Positions 16,721 through 25,762 of a DNA stretch of 64,000 nt are shown piece after piece; positions within the stretch are counted from its first letter, which is position 1; every line of letters begins with the position of its first letter. Source of the DNA: Candidatus Fermentibacteraceae bacterium (GTDB lineage Bacteria; Fermentibacterota; Fermentibacteria; Fermentibacterales; JCC-6); assembly GCA_016744855.1 (NCBI GenBank), contig JADGDO010000003.1:1-64000 (forward strand). Direction: 5' to 3'. Both the position numbers and the translations under genes were made by a program. The notes beneath the pieces are model-generated. The model did no database searches. It saw only the letters and a list, made by a program, of their open reading frames with translations, and had not been told where the DNA came from.

Positions 16721-17515
16721 CTATTCTCCTCCCTCTTCGCCCAGAAGCAGATCAGCAAGTTTGGAAACGAGCTCTTCTGTACTACCCTCATGGATTTGGC
16801 CACCGGTACGGGCTTCGGGAGTAGCAGTAACTACAACCTTAGTAGGTGATCCATTAAGACCGGTCTCTTCCTCAGTCAGACCAAGATCGACAAGACCCCA
16901 TACAGGTATCTGTGCCTTTCTTGACTTCATTTTACCTCTGAGAGAAGGGACTCTGGGAACGTTAGCATCCTTGAGTATTGTCACGACTACGGGGAGGTCT
17001 GCCTGAACAACCTGGGTTCCGGTTTCAACATACCTCTCGGCAGTTATCTGCTTCTCATTAAGCTCTCTCACTTTACCAATAAAGGTGATCTGTGGCCAGT
17101 CAAGTGAGGCTGCAACACTGGGGCCGGTCTGTGCTGTATCACCATCGATAGCCTGTTTTCCGAAGAAAACAGCGTCGACATCACCGAGTTGAGTAACAGC
17201 AGCCGCGAGCGTGTGGCTTGTAGCCCATGTATCTGCACCGGCAAAAGCTCTGTCGCTCACAAGAATGGCGTCATCTGCACCCATGGAAATTGCTTCCCGA
17301 AGTACAGCTTCAGCCTGGGGGGGACCCATAGTAATGACCGTGACTATTCCCCCGAGTTCGTCACGCCACTTCAACGCTTCCTCGAGAGCATAAGCATCAA
17401 AGGGATTCATTATTGACGGTACACCGTCTCTTATGAGAGTGCCTCTTTCGGGGTCAATCCTGACCTCTGCGGTATCCGGCACCTGCTTTACAGCAACAAC
17501 GAACTTCATCGCCAT
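16721..17515 (-). CDS. etfB: Electron transfer flavoprotein beta subunit
   Basis: EtfB pairs with EtfA and carries AMP or, in bifurcating forms, a second FAD. The protein has 264 residues. Family signatures are VAVKQVPDTAEVRID at the N-terminus, NPFDAYALEEAL (about 37-48), and GKQAIDGDTAQTGP (about 118-131), which resembles the motif found in the NAD-linked bifurcating group. LKDANVPRVPSLRGKMKSRK is the recognition-loop region. The gene lies one base upstream of etfA and directly follows the acyl-CoA dehydrogenase gene, in the order acd-etfB-etfA. Confidence 0.94.
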   Translation of the reverse strand: MAMKFVVAVKQVPDTAEVRIDPERGTLIRDGVPSIMNPFDAYALEEALKWRDELGGIVTVITMGPPQAEAVLREAISMGADDAILVSDRAFAGADTWATSHTLAAAVTQLGDVDAVFFGKQAIDGDTAQTGPSVAASLDWPQITFIGKVRELNEKQITAERYVETGTQVVQADLPVVVTILKDANVPRVPSLRGKMKSRKAQIPVWGLVDLGLTEEETGLNGSPTKVVVTATPEARTGGQIHEGSTEELVSKLADLLLGEEGGE

Positions 17516-17516
17516 C

Positions 17517-18671
17517 CTACTTTCTCTTGGCTTCTTTGATCATTGCCTTTGCAATAACACTTCTCTGAATCTGGTTGGTACCCTCGTAAATCTGTGTGAT
17601 TTTAGCATCACGCATCATTTTCTCTACGGGATATTCCTTCATGTAACCGTAGCCTCCAAGAATCTGAACGGCATCAACAGTTACTTTCATGGCAACATCA
17701 CTGGCAAATACTTTGGCCATTGCTGATACTTTGTTGAAGTTCTTTGAACCACTGTCGATGAGACCAGCTGCAGCATAAGTAAGTGCACGAGCGGCTTCAA
17801 TCTGAGTTCCCATGTCAGCGAGCATGAACTGAAGTCCCTGGAAAGAGTTGATTTTTACACCAAACTGCTTTCTCTGCTCGGCGTATTTCAATGCTTCATC
17901 GAGTGCACCCTGAGCAATTCCAACAGCCTGAGCAGCAACTCCTGGGCGGGAATTATCAAGGGTCTTCATGGCGACCATGAATCCGAAACCTTCGCGAGAA
18001 ATAAGATTCTCTGCGGGAATTCTGCAGTCTTCAAAAACAAGTTCGCGTGTTGCAGAAGCTCTGATACCCATTTTGTCTTCTTTTTTACCATAGCTGAAAC
18101 CGGGAGTTCCTTCTTCTACGATAAAAGCACTCGCTCCACGAGCTCCGCGTTCTGGATCAGTCAATGCAATCACAGTATAAATCTGTGCTTCTCCACCATT
18201 CGTAATCCACTGCTTTGTTCCATTGAGGATGTAATGGTCTCCATCTTTGATAGCACGGGTTTTCACACCACCGGCATCGCTGCCTGCTTCAGATTCAGTA
18301 AGTGCAAAAGCACAAAGTTTTTCTCCAGAGGCAAGCATAGGAAGATATTTCTTCTTCTGTTCTTCGGAACCCATTAGAAGAATAGGCATTGCTCCGAGAG
18401 CATTAGCTGCGTATGAAACAGCAACACCACCACAGTAACGACTGAGTTCTTCGGTTGCCACTGCAAGTGCCATACTTCCCATTCCCGTTCCACCGTAAGC
18501 TTCAGGAATGTAGATGGTGAAAAGGTCACTCTGAGCAATAACATTCATAATCTCTCTTGGAAATTTGTTTTCCTCATCAAGTTCAGCACGGATCGGAAGA
18601 ATGTGCTTATCTCCAATTTCAGTGCATATCTCTTTGATAGCAAGCAAGTCTTCATTTAGCATGTAATCCAT
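17517..18671 (-). CDS. Acyl-CoA dehydrogenase
   Basis: An FAD-dependent dehydrogenase of 384 residues, the usual short-chain length. The signatures are CAFALTESEAGSDAGG (about 120-135), TKQWITNGG, a flavin-binding R-K-Q-F-G-V block, QILGGYGYMKEYPVEKMMRDAKI, and IYEGTNQIQR near residue 365, whose Glu is the catalytic base in short-chain enzymes. The start ATG overlaps the end of rnc by 20 bases, with GGGGAGGG upstream. Being adjacent to etfBA, it probably works as a butyryl-CoA-like dehydrogenase or reductase in fermentation. Chain length is inferred. Confidence 0.95.
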   Translation of the reverse strand: MDYMLNEDLLAIKEICTEIGDKHILPIRAELDEENKFPREIMNVIAQSDLFTIYIPEAYGGTGMGSMALAVATEELSRYCGGVAVSYAANALGAMPILLMGSEEQKKKYLPMLASGEKLCAFALTESEAGSDAGGVKTRAIKDGDHYILNGTKQWITNGGEAQIYTVIALTDPERGARGASAFIVEEGTPGFSYGKKEDKMGIRASATRELVFEDCRIPAENLISREGFGFMVAMKTLDNSRPGVAAQAVGIAQGALDEALKYAEQRKQFGVKINSFQGLQFMLADMGTQIEAARALTYAAAGLIDSGSKNFNKVSAMAKVFASDVAMKVTVDAVQILGGYGYMKEYPVEKMMRDAKITQIYEGTNQIQRSVIAKAMIKEAKRK

Positions 18672-19302
18672 TTATACCCTCCCCTTCAAGCGTCAGCAAA
18701 GCCGCAGAAGCGGCAATCTCTTGTGATGTCTTTTTACTCGTTGCGCGGCCGGTGCCAAGCACCTTGCCGTTAACTATTACACTAATATCGAAAACCAGAG
18801 CGTGTGGCGGTCCGGCTGTTAATTCCGTTCGGTACTCGGGCAAGGGTATTTTTCTGGCCTGACAGTATTCCTGAAGCATTGTTTTAGGATCTGCGGTATG
18901 ATCTGACTGCTCATGATCAAGAAGAGTTTCCCTTACCAGTTCGAATGACTTCTCAAATCCTGAATCCTCAAACATGGCACCAACTACGGCTTCATATGCA
19001 TCTGCAGCAACTGAATCCGAAATATTATCTACTCTCAAACCTGGTCCTGTCACAATATTCTCTCTCAAATTCAATCTGTCAGCGCACCTTGCTAGAGTTG
19101 CTTTTCTCACAAGATCTATCTTCATTCTTGTAAGATCTCCCTCGGAAGCATCCCTGTTATCTTTGACAAGACTATATCTCACAGCAAGTTCAATAACTGC
19201 ATCACCCAGAAACTCAAAACGTTCGTTGTTCTGCTGAAGTGAAGCAGACTTGTGAGTCAATGCAATGCGCAAAAGCTCAGAGCGACTGAAAAGCCGCTCC
19301 AA
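18652..19302 (-). CDS. rnc: Ribonuclease III
   Basis: Double-strand-specific endoribonuclease for rRNA and mRNA processing. The catalytic signature NERFEFLGDAVIELA (about 26-40) and the second acidic patch DAYEAVVGAMFEDSGF are present, followed by a C-terminal double-stranded-RNA-binding domain (TMLQEYCQARKIPLPEY, SKKTSQEIAASAALL). It is 216 residues from TTG at 19302. No ATG is available in frame and a further upstream CTG is possible, so the exact start is uncertain. It lies between fabF and the acyl-CoA dehydrogenase gene, as fabF-rnc often does. Confidence 0.95.
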   Translation of the reverse strand: MERLFSRSELLRIALTHKSASLQQNNERFEFLGDAVIELAVRYSLVKDNRDASEGDLTRMKIDLVRKATLARCADRLNLRENIVTGPGLRVDNISDSVAADAYEAVVGAMFEDSGFEKSFELVRETLLDHEQSDHTADPKTMLQEYCQARKIPLPEYRTELTAGPPHALVFDISVIVNGKVLGTGRATSKKTSQEIAASAALLTLEGEGINGLHAK

Positions 19303-19322
19303 ACCATCTATGCTATTATTTT

Positions 19323-20576
19323 TCAGTTATCGCCTTTGTACTTGCGCAAGGCAATACAAACGTTGTGTCCACCAAATCCAAGCGAATTACTTAAAGCGCA
19401 CTGAATATCTGCTTTCCGAGCTGTGCCTGGTACATAGTCCAGATCGCATCCTTCACCAGGACTCTCATGGGTAGCCGTAGGTGGTACTATGCCATTCTTC
19501 AAAGCAAGGGCAGTCAGCATAACTTCCATACCGCCTGTAGCACCCAGCATATGTCCGTGAACTGATTTAGTACTGGAAACCATTACCTTATCGGCCTGGT
19601 CTCCAAGAGCGGCTCTGATGGCAGAAGTTTCATTAATGTCATTCAAATGTGTTGATGTCCCATGGGCGTTGACATAATCAACGTCTTCCGGTTTCATTCC
19701 TGCGTCTTTCATAGCCATTCGCATAGCTCTGGCACAACCTTCGCCACCCGGAGCAGGAGCTGTAATGTGATGTGCATCACAAGACATACCAACACCAGCA
19801 ATCTCTGCAATTATAGATGCACCCCTGGCGATTGCATGCTCTAATTCTTCTATAACAAGAATACAAGAGCCCTCTGCAATAACAAATCCGGCTCTGTCTT
19901 TATCGAATGGTCTTGAGGCTTTTTCAGGTTCTTCGTTGTATGTGGTACACAAGGCCTTCATTGAGCAGAAGCCACCGATGCTCATGAGTGTTAGTGGTGC
20001 TTCACTTCCACCGGTAACCATAACTTCAGCTCTTCCAAGGCGAATCGAATCAACAGAACATGCAATAGCATGTGAACTCGAAGCGCATGCAGTTACTGTA
20101 GCGAAGTTCGGACCCTTGGCATTCAAATCAATAGCAACCTGCCCAGCAGCCATGTTGCTTATCATCATCGGGACAAACATCGAGCTAATCCTTCTTGGAC
20201 CTCTATCAAGGGCTGTGGTGTGTTGGGTTTCAAAAGTTTCCATCCCACCGACACCTGAACCAATAATAACACCAACACGCTCGGGGTCTATTGTTTCCCC
20301 AGAGAGGCCTGAGGCCTCCCAAGCCTGCTCAGCAGCAGCCATAGCAAGTTGAGTGTATCTATCATTTCTTCTAGCGTTTTTCGGGCCCAGTAAAGCAACA
20401 GGATCAAAATCCTTGACCTCACCTGCAACCTGGCTCGTAAAGGGTTCCGGGTCTATGTTGGATAATCTTCCCACACCGCTATTTCCATCAACGGCATTCT
20501 TCCAGGCCTCTGATGTTGTATTTCCGATGGGGCTGAAAACACCCAGACCGGTTATCACTACCCGCTTGTCAGACAC
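19323..20576 (-). CDS. fabF: Beta-ketoacyl-ACP synthase II
   Basis: Condenses malonyl-ACP with acyl-ACP in fatty-acid elongation. It is 417 residues from GTG 20576 with GGAGG well placed. The nucleophile is Cys164 in VTACASSS, and the two histidines are in NAHGTSTHLND and STKSVHGHMLGA. GFGGHN near the end is the C-terminal loop. It is part of the plsX-fabH-fabG-acpP-fabF series. Confidence 0.97.
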   Translation of the reverse strand: MSDKRVVITGLGVFSPIGNTTSEAWKNAVDGNSGVGRLSNIDPEPFTSQVAGEVKDFDPVALLGPKNARRNDRYTQLAMAAAEQAWEASGLSGETIDPERVGVIIGSGVGGMETFETQHTTALDRGPRRISSMFVPMMISNMAAGQVAIDLNAKGPNFATVTACASSSHAIACSVDSIRLGRAEVMVTGGSEAPLTLMSIGGFCSMKALCTTYNEEPEKASRPFDKDRAGFVIAEGSCILVIEELEHAIARGASIIAEIAGVGMSCDAHHITAPAPGGEGCARAMRMAMKDAGMKPEDVDYVNAHGTSTHLNDINETSAIRAALGDQADKVMVSSTKSVHGHMLGATGGMEVMLTALALKNGIVPPTATHESPGEGCDLDYVPGTARKADIQCALSNSLGFGGHNVCIALRKYKGDN

Positions 20577-20599
20577 GGAATTCCTCCAGATACTTTAAT

Positions 20600-20641
20600 C
20601 CGGCAAATCGCCGCACCCCTCCGGTTGCGGCGATTCACCGG
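20600..20641 (-). other. Intercistronic stem-loop between acpP and fabF
   Basis: A perfect ten-base-pair stem (20606-20615 with 20626-20635) is extended by CCGG/CCGG across a two-by-two internal loop. No T run follows on the minus strand, so it is more likely an RNA processing or stabilising hairpin than a full terminator. Confidence 0.6.
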
Positions 20642-20661
20642 CGATACTTTTATGTTCTTTC

Positions 20662-20901
20662 CTAGGCCTCGATACCCTTGGTCTTAAGAAATGCAACCAC
20701 AGATCCAACGGTCTGAAGAGTGTTGCCTTCTTCATCTGATATTTTGAGATTGAATGTGTCTTCAAGGTCCATCATTAGATCGACCATGTCGAGAGAGTCT
20801 GCTCCGAGGTCATCTTTAAGGTTTGCAATATCTGTTACTTCCTCGGGCTTAACATTCAAACGACTAACAATAATCTCAGCAATACGGTTTTCAAGAGACA
20901 T
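20662..20901 (-). CDS. acpP: Acyl carrier protein
   Basis: A 79-residue acidic protein with the 4'-phosphopantetheine attachment motif GADSLDMVDLMM; the modified serine is Ser36. It shuttles acyl chains between the Fab enzymes and PlsX. AAAGGAAA precedes the ATG. It lies between fabG and fabF, with a conserved stem-loop after it that may tune relative expression. Confidence 0.97.
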   Translation of the reverse strand: MSLENRIAEIIVSRLNVKPEEVTDIANLKDDLGADSLDMVDLMMDLEDTFNLKISDEEGNTLQTVGSVVAFLKTKGIEA

Positions 20902-20913
20902 GTTTTTCCTTTC

Positions 20914-21642
20914 TCAGGTGGTAAGACCGCCATCAATGGGCAGTACGATACCGGTAATATACTTGGCTGAAGGGCTCATGAGAAATGTAACCGCTTCAGC
21001 TATTTCAACAGGAAGACCCAACCTGCCCGCAGGAATCCTCGAAAGGTAGTCACTGCGAACCGCCTCGGGTAAGTTCTCTGTCATTTCAGATTCTATAAAT
21101 CCAGGGGCAACAACATTCACGGTAATACCTCTGCCGGCAAGTTCCCTGTTAAGAGATTTTGACATACCGATGAGTCCGGCTTTACTTGCGGCATAGTTAA
21201 CCTGACCAGCGGCACCGAGAAGACCAACGACTGAGGATACACTAACAATGCTACCTTCACGTGCTCTAATTAAAGATCTCATGAAAGCCTGTGTTACCTT
21301 CCAGGAACCAGTAAGGTTAACATCAAGAACCATGTTCCACTGATCTTCACTCATTCTCATCATCAGAGCGTCTCTGGTGATACCGGCATTATTAACAATA
21401 CCCTTGACCGTAGGAAGGTCTCTTCCAACTGCAGCAGCAACCTCTGCCAGCATTATGGAATCGGTGATATTTACTGTATACGGTTTGTAGTTCTCTCCAA
21501 GTTCAGCAGCGGATGCTTTAAGGTCATCCTCGAGCATATCGAGTGCTGCAACGGTCCAGCCTGCTTCTATCAGTTTCCTGGCGATTTCAAGACCGATTCC
21601 GCGAGCTGCTCCTGTGACAACAGCAGTAGCGTTAAGACTCAT
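20914..21642 (-). CDS. fabG: 3-oxoacyl-ACP reductase
   Basis: A short-chain dehydrogenase that reduces 3-oxoacyl-ACP with NADPH. The Rossmann motif TGAARGIG is at residues 10-17, NNAG at about 84-87, and the catalytic Ser-Tyr-Lys set is Ser137, Tyr150 and Lys154 in YAASK. It has 242 residues from ATG 21642, chosen because GAGGTGG is correctly spaced; a GTG directly upstream is the other option. It overlaps the end of fabH by 11 bases. Confidence 0.96.
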   Translation of the reverse strand: MSLNATAVVTGAARGIGLEIARKLIEAGWTVAALDMLEDDLKASAAELGENYKPYTVNITDSIMLAEVAAAVGRDLPTVKGIVNNAGITRDALMMRMSEDQWNMVLDVNLTGSWKVTQAFMRSLIRAREGSIVSVSSVVGLLGAAGQVNYAASKAGLIGMSKSLNRELAGRGITVNVVAPGFIESEMTENLPEAVRSDYLSRIPAGRLGLPVEIAEAVTFLMSPSAKYITGIVLPIDGGLTT

Positions 21643-22630
21643 CACTCCACCTCACAACAATCCCAGCCCAGGTAAGTCCAGCACCAAAAGCAGCCAGGAC
21701 AACATTGAAACCGGGCTTTATGGTTCCGTTGTGCAGAGCTTCATCCATAGCGATAGGAATTGATGCACTGGATGTATTTCCATACTGATCAATGTTTACA
21801 TAAACATCTTTCCACTCCAGCTTAAGAACTCTGGCTGTGGATTCGATAATTCTTACATTTGCCTGATGTGAAATTAGAAGGTTTACGTCTTTGTATGTAA
21901 GCCCTTCATTATCAAGTGCCTTCAAGGCAGAATCACGCATAGCTCTTACGGCACTTTTCATTATCTCGCCGCCGGCCATGTGTATTGTGTTCTTCTTCTG
22001 GTCGATAGCCTCATGGGTTATCGGTTGTCTGCAACCACTTGCTGGCTGATCAAGCAAATGACCGAGTGATCCGTCACTGCCCCAATGGTATCCACCAAGT
22101 TTTCCACCTGGACCTTCATTTCCGATACATGCCGCTCCCGCACCATCTCCGAATAGAACACAAGTGTTACGATCTTCCCAGTTAACTATGGAAGAAAGTT
22201 TTTCTGCACCAATAACGAGAACTCTATCAAGCATGCCTGAGGTAATAAATGCTTTTGCCTGAATAAGCCCGTAAATAAATCCACTGCAACCTGCTTCGAA
22301 ATCGTAGCATGGAACTTTGCCTAAGCCTAAGCGTTCAGCAACAAGTGCAGCCGTATTAGGGAAAGAAAAATCAGGTGTTACCGTGCCCAGAAAAACAGCT
22401 TGCACATCTTCCGGTTTCCAACCTGCATCTTCCATTGCCTTCAAACCAGCCTGGTATGACATATCGCTGTTTGCCATATCGTCCGGGGCGATATGTCGTT
22501 GTTTTATGCCGGTTCTAGAGGTAATCCATTCATCATTGGTGTCGACCATTCTTGAAAGATCATCATTAGTAAGAACAGGCTCTGGAACAAAATGGCCTGT
22601 ACCCTTGATATAGGCGTGTCGCTCATTCAA
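21632..22630 (-). CDS. fabH: Beta-ketoacyl-ACP synthase III
   Basis: Starts fatty-acid synthesis by condensing an acyl-CoA with malonyl-ACP. It is 332 residues. The catalytic Cys115 is in EAGCSGF, and the His and Asn are in ISHQANVRI and QYGNTSSASIP. The start codon is TTG, with AGGAGG nine bases upstream and a small overlap with the end of plsX. Confidence 0.97.
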   Translation of the reverse strand: MNERHAYIKGTGHFVPEPVLTNDDLSRMVDTNDEWITSRTGIKQRHIAPDDMANSDMSYQAGLKAMEDAGWKPEDVQAVFLGTVTPDFSFPNTAALVAERLGLGKVPCYDFEAGCSGFIYGLIQAKAFITSGMLDRVLVIGAEKLSSIVNWEDRNTCVLFGDGAGAACIGNEGPGGKLGGYHWGSDGSLGHLLDQPASGCRQPITHEAIDQKKNTIHMAGGEIMKSAVRAMRDSALKALDNEGLTYKDVNLLISHQANVRIIESTARVLKLEWKDVYVNIDQYGNTSSASIPIAMDEALHNGTIKPGFNVVLAAFGAGLTWAGIVVRWSDES

Positions 22631-23666
22631 CAGCTTTTTCCTCCTCCATTAGTTCAGCCATTTTATCTCTAATGGCTTCAACCGCACCACTGCGTCTGAA
22701 ATCACATGCAGCCACAACTGCATTCTTTATTGCGAGTGCCGTAGAGCTTCCGTGGGCAACAATAGCAACCCCGTTAAGGCCCAGAAGAGGAGCTCCACCG
22801 TACTCAGCCGCGTCAAATTTTTTCCATAATTTATTGAAGGATGGCTTCATAAACAAATAGCCCATCCTGGAAGTCCATTGCTTCTTCATTTCAAGATAAA
22901 GAGTTCCACCGACCATTGAAGCAATTGATTCTATGAATTTCACAAGAACATTTCCAGTATAACCATCGCTTACAACAACATCTGCATCCCCCATGAGAAT
23001 ACCGTTCCCCTCTATATTGCCACCGAAATGAAGTGGCGACTCAGAGAGCATTCTGTAAACTTCCTTGATATCCGGAGGGCCTTTGGAGGGTTCGCTACCG
23101 ACATTGAGTAAGGAAACTTTCGGCTTTGCCACACCAAACACCAGATTAGAATAAATGCTGCCCATGAAAGCAAACTTGTAAAGCAGCTGCGGACGGCAAC
23201 CAACATTAGCACCAACATCTACAAGAATTGTAGGGTTTCCTATTGTGGGAACTGTGCTGGCCAGAGCTGGACGAGCAATACCCTTTATTCTACCAAGGGC
23301 AAACATGCTGCAGGCCATCATTGCTCCGGTATTCCCCGGACTGACCATTGCATTGGCTATGCCCTTTCGCTGCAATCCAGCCATTACCATCATTGAACTG
23401 TCCGGTTTCTGCTTCAACGCTTCAGCCGGGTGATCATCCATGGTTATAACCTGTGAGGCGTGCTGTATTTCTATTGGATACTTCTGACCGTCTGCCTTTG
23501 AAAGCAGTCTGGCAATAGTATCTTGATGGCCAACCAACACTATTTTGACATTTTTCTGTAACTTTTTTGAGCTTTCCCTGAAAAATCTCACGGCCCCGTC
23601 TACAATTACACCGGGACCGTGATCTCCACCCATGGCATCTAGTGCCACAACAACTGATTTACTCAA
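22623..23666 (-). CDS. plsX: Phosphate acyltransferase PlsX
   Basis: Makes acyl-phosphate from acyl-ACP for phospholipid synthesis at the membrane. It is 347 residues. ALDAMGGDHGP at the N-terminus, MVSPGNTGAMMA (about 108-118), and VSDGYTGNVLVKFIES are characteristic. The start appears to be TTG (23666), nine bases after the rpmF stop, and lacks a strong ribosome site, so translation may be coupled to rpmF. Confidence 0.95.
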   Translation of the reverse strand: MSKSVVVALDAMGGDHGPGVIVDGAVRFFRESSKKLQKNVKIVLVGHQDTIARLLSKADGQKYPIEIQHASQVITMDDHPAEALKQKPDSSMMVMAGLQRKGIANAMVSPGNTGAMMACSMFALGRIKGIARPALASTVPTIGNPTILVDVGANVGCRPQLLYKFAFMGSIYSNLVFGVAKPKVSLLNVGSEPSKGPPDIKEVYRMLSESPLHFGGNIEGNGILMGDADVVVSDGYTGNVLVKFIESIASMVGGTLYLEMKKQWTSRMGYLFMKPSFNKLWKKFDAAEYGGAPLLGLNGVAIVAHGSSTALAIKNAVVAACDFRRSGAVEAIRDKMAELMEEEKAVE

Positions 23667-23674
23667 GCTCAGTA

Positions 23675-23857
23675 CTAATCTTCAACAGGCTCTGTTACCT
23701 GCCTACCATTGTAAAAACCACAGTGCTTGCAAACTCTGTGAGGAAGCTTTGGCTCACCACACTGAGAGCATGAACTTGTTGACTTTACAGCAATCTTCCA
23801 ATGAGTGCGACCTTTGTCGCGCCTAGTGGACGAATGCCTTCTTTTTGGAACTGGCAT
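23675..23857 (-). CDS. rpmF: 50S ribosomal protein L32
   Basis: A 60-residue basic protein with the bL32 start [20 protein letters not shown] and a zinc ribbon CSQCGEP...[10 protein letters not shown] (two CxxC pairs). The order yceD-rpmF-plsX-fabH is widely conserved in bacteria, linking ribosome and lipid synthesis. Confidence 0.97.
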   Translation of the reverse strand: MPVPKRRHSSTRRDKGRTHWKIAVKSTSSCSQCGEPKLPHRVCKHCGFYNGRQVTEPVED

Positions 23858-23889
23858 TTGGTTCTCGCTTTCATCTATAGGCTTGAAGC

Positions 23890-24369
23890 TCAGGCTTCGA
23901 AGCCGTGTTCACATTCTTCTAAATTACGATTAACCCCACAGATCGGGCACAAACCTTTGCAATTTTCATTGCAAAGCGGCATCGCCGGCAGGGAAAGTAT
24001 AATCGCTTCTCGAACGGGGTCTAATATACAAAGAGTTCCATCATTGTGCGACACCGGCTCAACTTCCGGATCTGAAAGCATTTCCGGGTTCCACGAATAC
24101 ATTCTCTTAATCTCAGCGTTTACTGAACAAACAACAGGAGCAAGGCATTTTGCACACTCAACAGAAAAATCTGCCTCAAGAAAGCCATTCAGAATCAGCT
24201 CATACTCAGACCTGATTATATCAAGTTCCAACTCGCCTTCCTCGGAGCAGAAGGTAATCCCCTGAATATTCCAGGGAACATTCTTCATTTCGACAGTAAA
24301 TGTTTCGCAGGTACTTCCGCGGGGAATCGAAGTAATTGGAACAGAAAGTGTTTCCTCGATTAATCTCAT
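23890..24369 (-). CDS. yceD: DUF177/YceD-family protein
   Basis: A 159-residue protein just upstream of rpmF, the usual place for YceD (DUF177), which is linked to 23S rRNA accumulation in plants and bacteria. The pattern [10 protein letters not shown] (CxxC, about 74-77) and the C-terminal [13 protein letters not shown] cluster are diagnostic of the family and probably bind metal. Confidence 0.92.
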   Translation of the reverse strand: MRLIEETLSVPITSIPRGSTCETFTVEMKNVPWNIQGITFCSEEGELELDIIRSEYELILNGFLEADFSVECAKCLAPVVCSVNAEIKRMYSWNPEMLSDPEVEPVSHNDGTLCILDPVREAIILSLPAMPLCNENCKGLCPICGVNRNLEECEHGFEA

Positions 24370-24370
24370 A

Positions 24371-25762
24371 TCAACTCATTTCAAATTCTGCTGCAAGGGC
24401 TCGTGATATCCTGTCATTTTCTTCCATGCTCGGAGATTGAACATAAATCCTCGCGAGTGGTTCTGTGCCGCTAAGCCTAACAAGAACCCAGGTATCGTCA
24501 CCTAAAACAAGCTGAACTCCGTCTATTCTGTTTACACTGCGAACAGACTCACCTGCAGCTTCCTCTTTGTCCACATCAAAAAGATTTTCGACAATGTATT
24601 TCTTCATAGCGGGTTTAAGAGGAAGATCAAGTCTTGTGTTGTAAAATCTACCGTGAACTGCCCAGAGTTCCTCAAGAAGTGATCCCAGCCCTTTGTCGTA
24701 GTAACTCACCATCTCAGCAGCAAGAAGACCTGCCAAAACACCATCTTTTTCAGGAACGTGCTTACCGAGGGAAAGGCCACCGCTTTCTTCTCCGGCAAGA
24801 AGAACACCACCCTTCAGAATCTCGGCTCCAAGGTATTTAAAGCCAACTGGAGTAACAACTACTTCCAGGCCGCGTGCCTCTGCAACTCTATCGAGAAGGC
24901 TTCCGGTTGTAATCGAACGGACAACTCTCCCAGTCTTACCGGTTTCTGCAAGATAGTTAACAAGAAGAGCCATAAAATCGTGAGGAGTAACATAAACACC
25001 ATTCTCATCGACTATTCCAAACCGATCGGCGTCACCATCTGTTGCAACCCCGAGAGAAGCACCGCTTCGAACAACACTCTCTGAAAGATCATGAAGACAT
25101 TGCTCATTGGGTTCAGGGTGCTCTCTACCGGCAAAAAGGGGATCTCTCTTCCCATTCAAGACGCGAACCGAGGCTCCCAGTTCAATAAGTTTTTTGTCTA
25201 GAACACCACTGCCTGCACCACTGAATGCATCGTATACCACTCTCAGCGAATCAGCAGCCCTAAATACATCGATGTTTATAAACTCATTAATTTCTTTTAG
25301 ATATGGTGTAATGAAATCTGTTTTCGAAACAAAACCATTAGCCTTGTTCTCTGGAATGGAGCCGGATGCAATTAGATCTTCGATCCGATCTGTATCCTTA
25401 CCATCGGCCGGCCCGCCGTGAAAGGGGCTGAACTTGATGCCGTTGTATAGAGGTGGATTATGGCTTGCTGTAAAGTTTATAACACCACCCAGTTTCATCC
25501 TCCGACAAGCATGTGAAAGCACGGGCGTGGGAACGGTTCTCTCAGAGAGGTATGCCTTGAAACCGTATCCTGCCATTCGCTCGGCAGTGGCTTCTGCCAA
25601 CTCTGGTGAAAGAAAACGACAGTCACCCCCGATAGCAATGCTGTTATGACCTGTTTCAGTAAGGCGGAGCGCAATGGCATCTACTACAGCCATCGCCCTG
25701 TCCCAGGTAAACTCACGGGAGATAACACCTCGCCATCCGGATGTCCCGAATTTAATAATCAT
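24371..25762 (-). CDS. Phosphoglucomutase/phosphomannomutase-family phosphohexomutase
   Basis: A cytoplasmic alpha-D-phosphohexomutase of 463 residues that interconverts sugar 1- and 6-phosphates. The phospho-serine loop is TASHNPP (Ser100), the metal loop ATDGDADRFG, the sugar-binding loop GEESGG (about 335), and the phosphate-binding loop RLSGTEPLARIY (about 425-440). The start ATG overlaps the stop of the upstream protease gene (ATGA). Glucose versus mannose specificity cannot be read from the motifs. Confidence 0.95.
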   Translation of the reverse strand: MIIKFGTSGWRGVISREFTWDRAMAVVDAIALRLTETGHNSIAIGGDCRFLSPELAEATAERMAGYGFKAYLSERTVPTPVLSHACRRMKLGGVINFTASHNPPLYNGIKFSPFHGGPADGKDTDRIEDLIASGSIPENKANGFVSKTDFITPYLKEINEFINIDVFRAADSLRVVYDAFSGAGSGVLDKKLIELGASVRVLNGKRDPLFAGREHPEPNEQCLHDLSESVVRSGASLGVATDGDADRFGIVDENGVYVTPHDFMALLVNYLAETGKTGRVVRSITTGSLLDRVAEARGLEVVVTPVGFKYLGAEILKGGVLLAGEESGGLSLGKHVPEKDGVLAGLLAAEMVSYYDKGLGSLLEELWAVHGRFYNTRLDLPLKPAMKKYIVENLFDVDKEEAAGESVRSVNRIDGVQLVLGDDTWVLVRLSGTEPLARIYVQSPSMEENDRISRALAAEFEMS

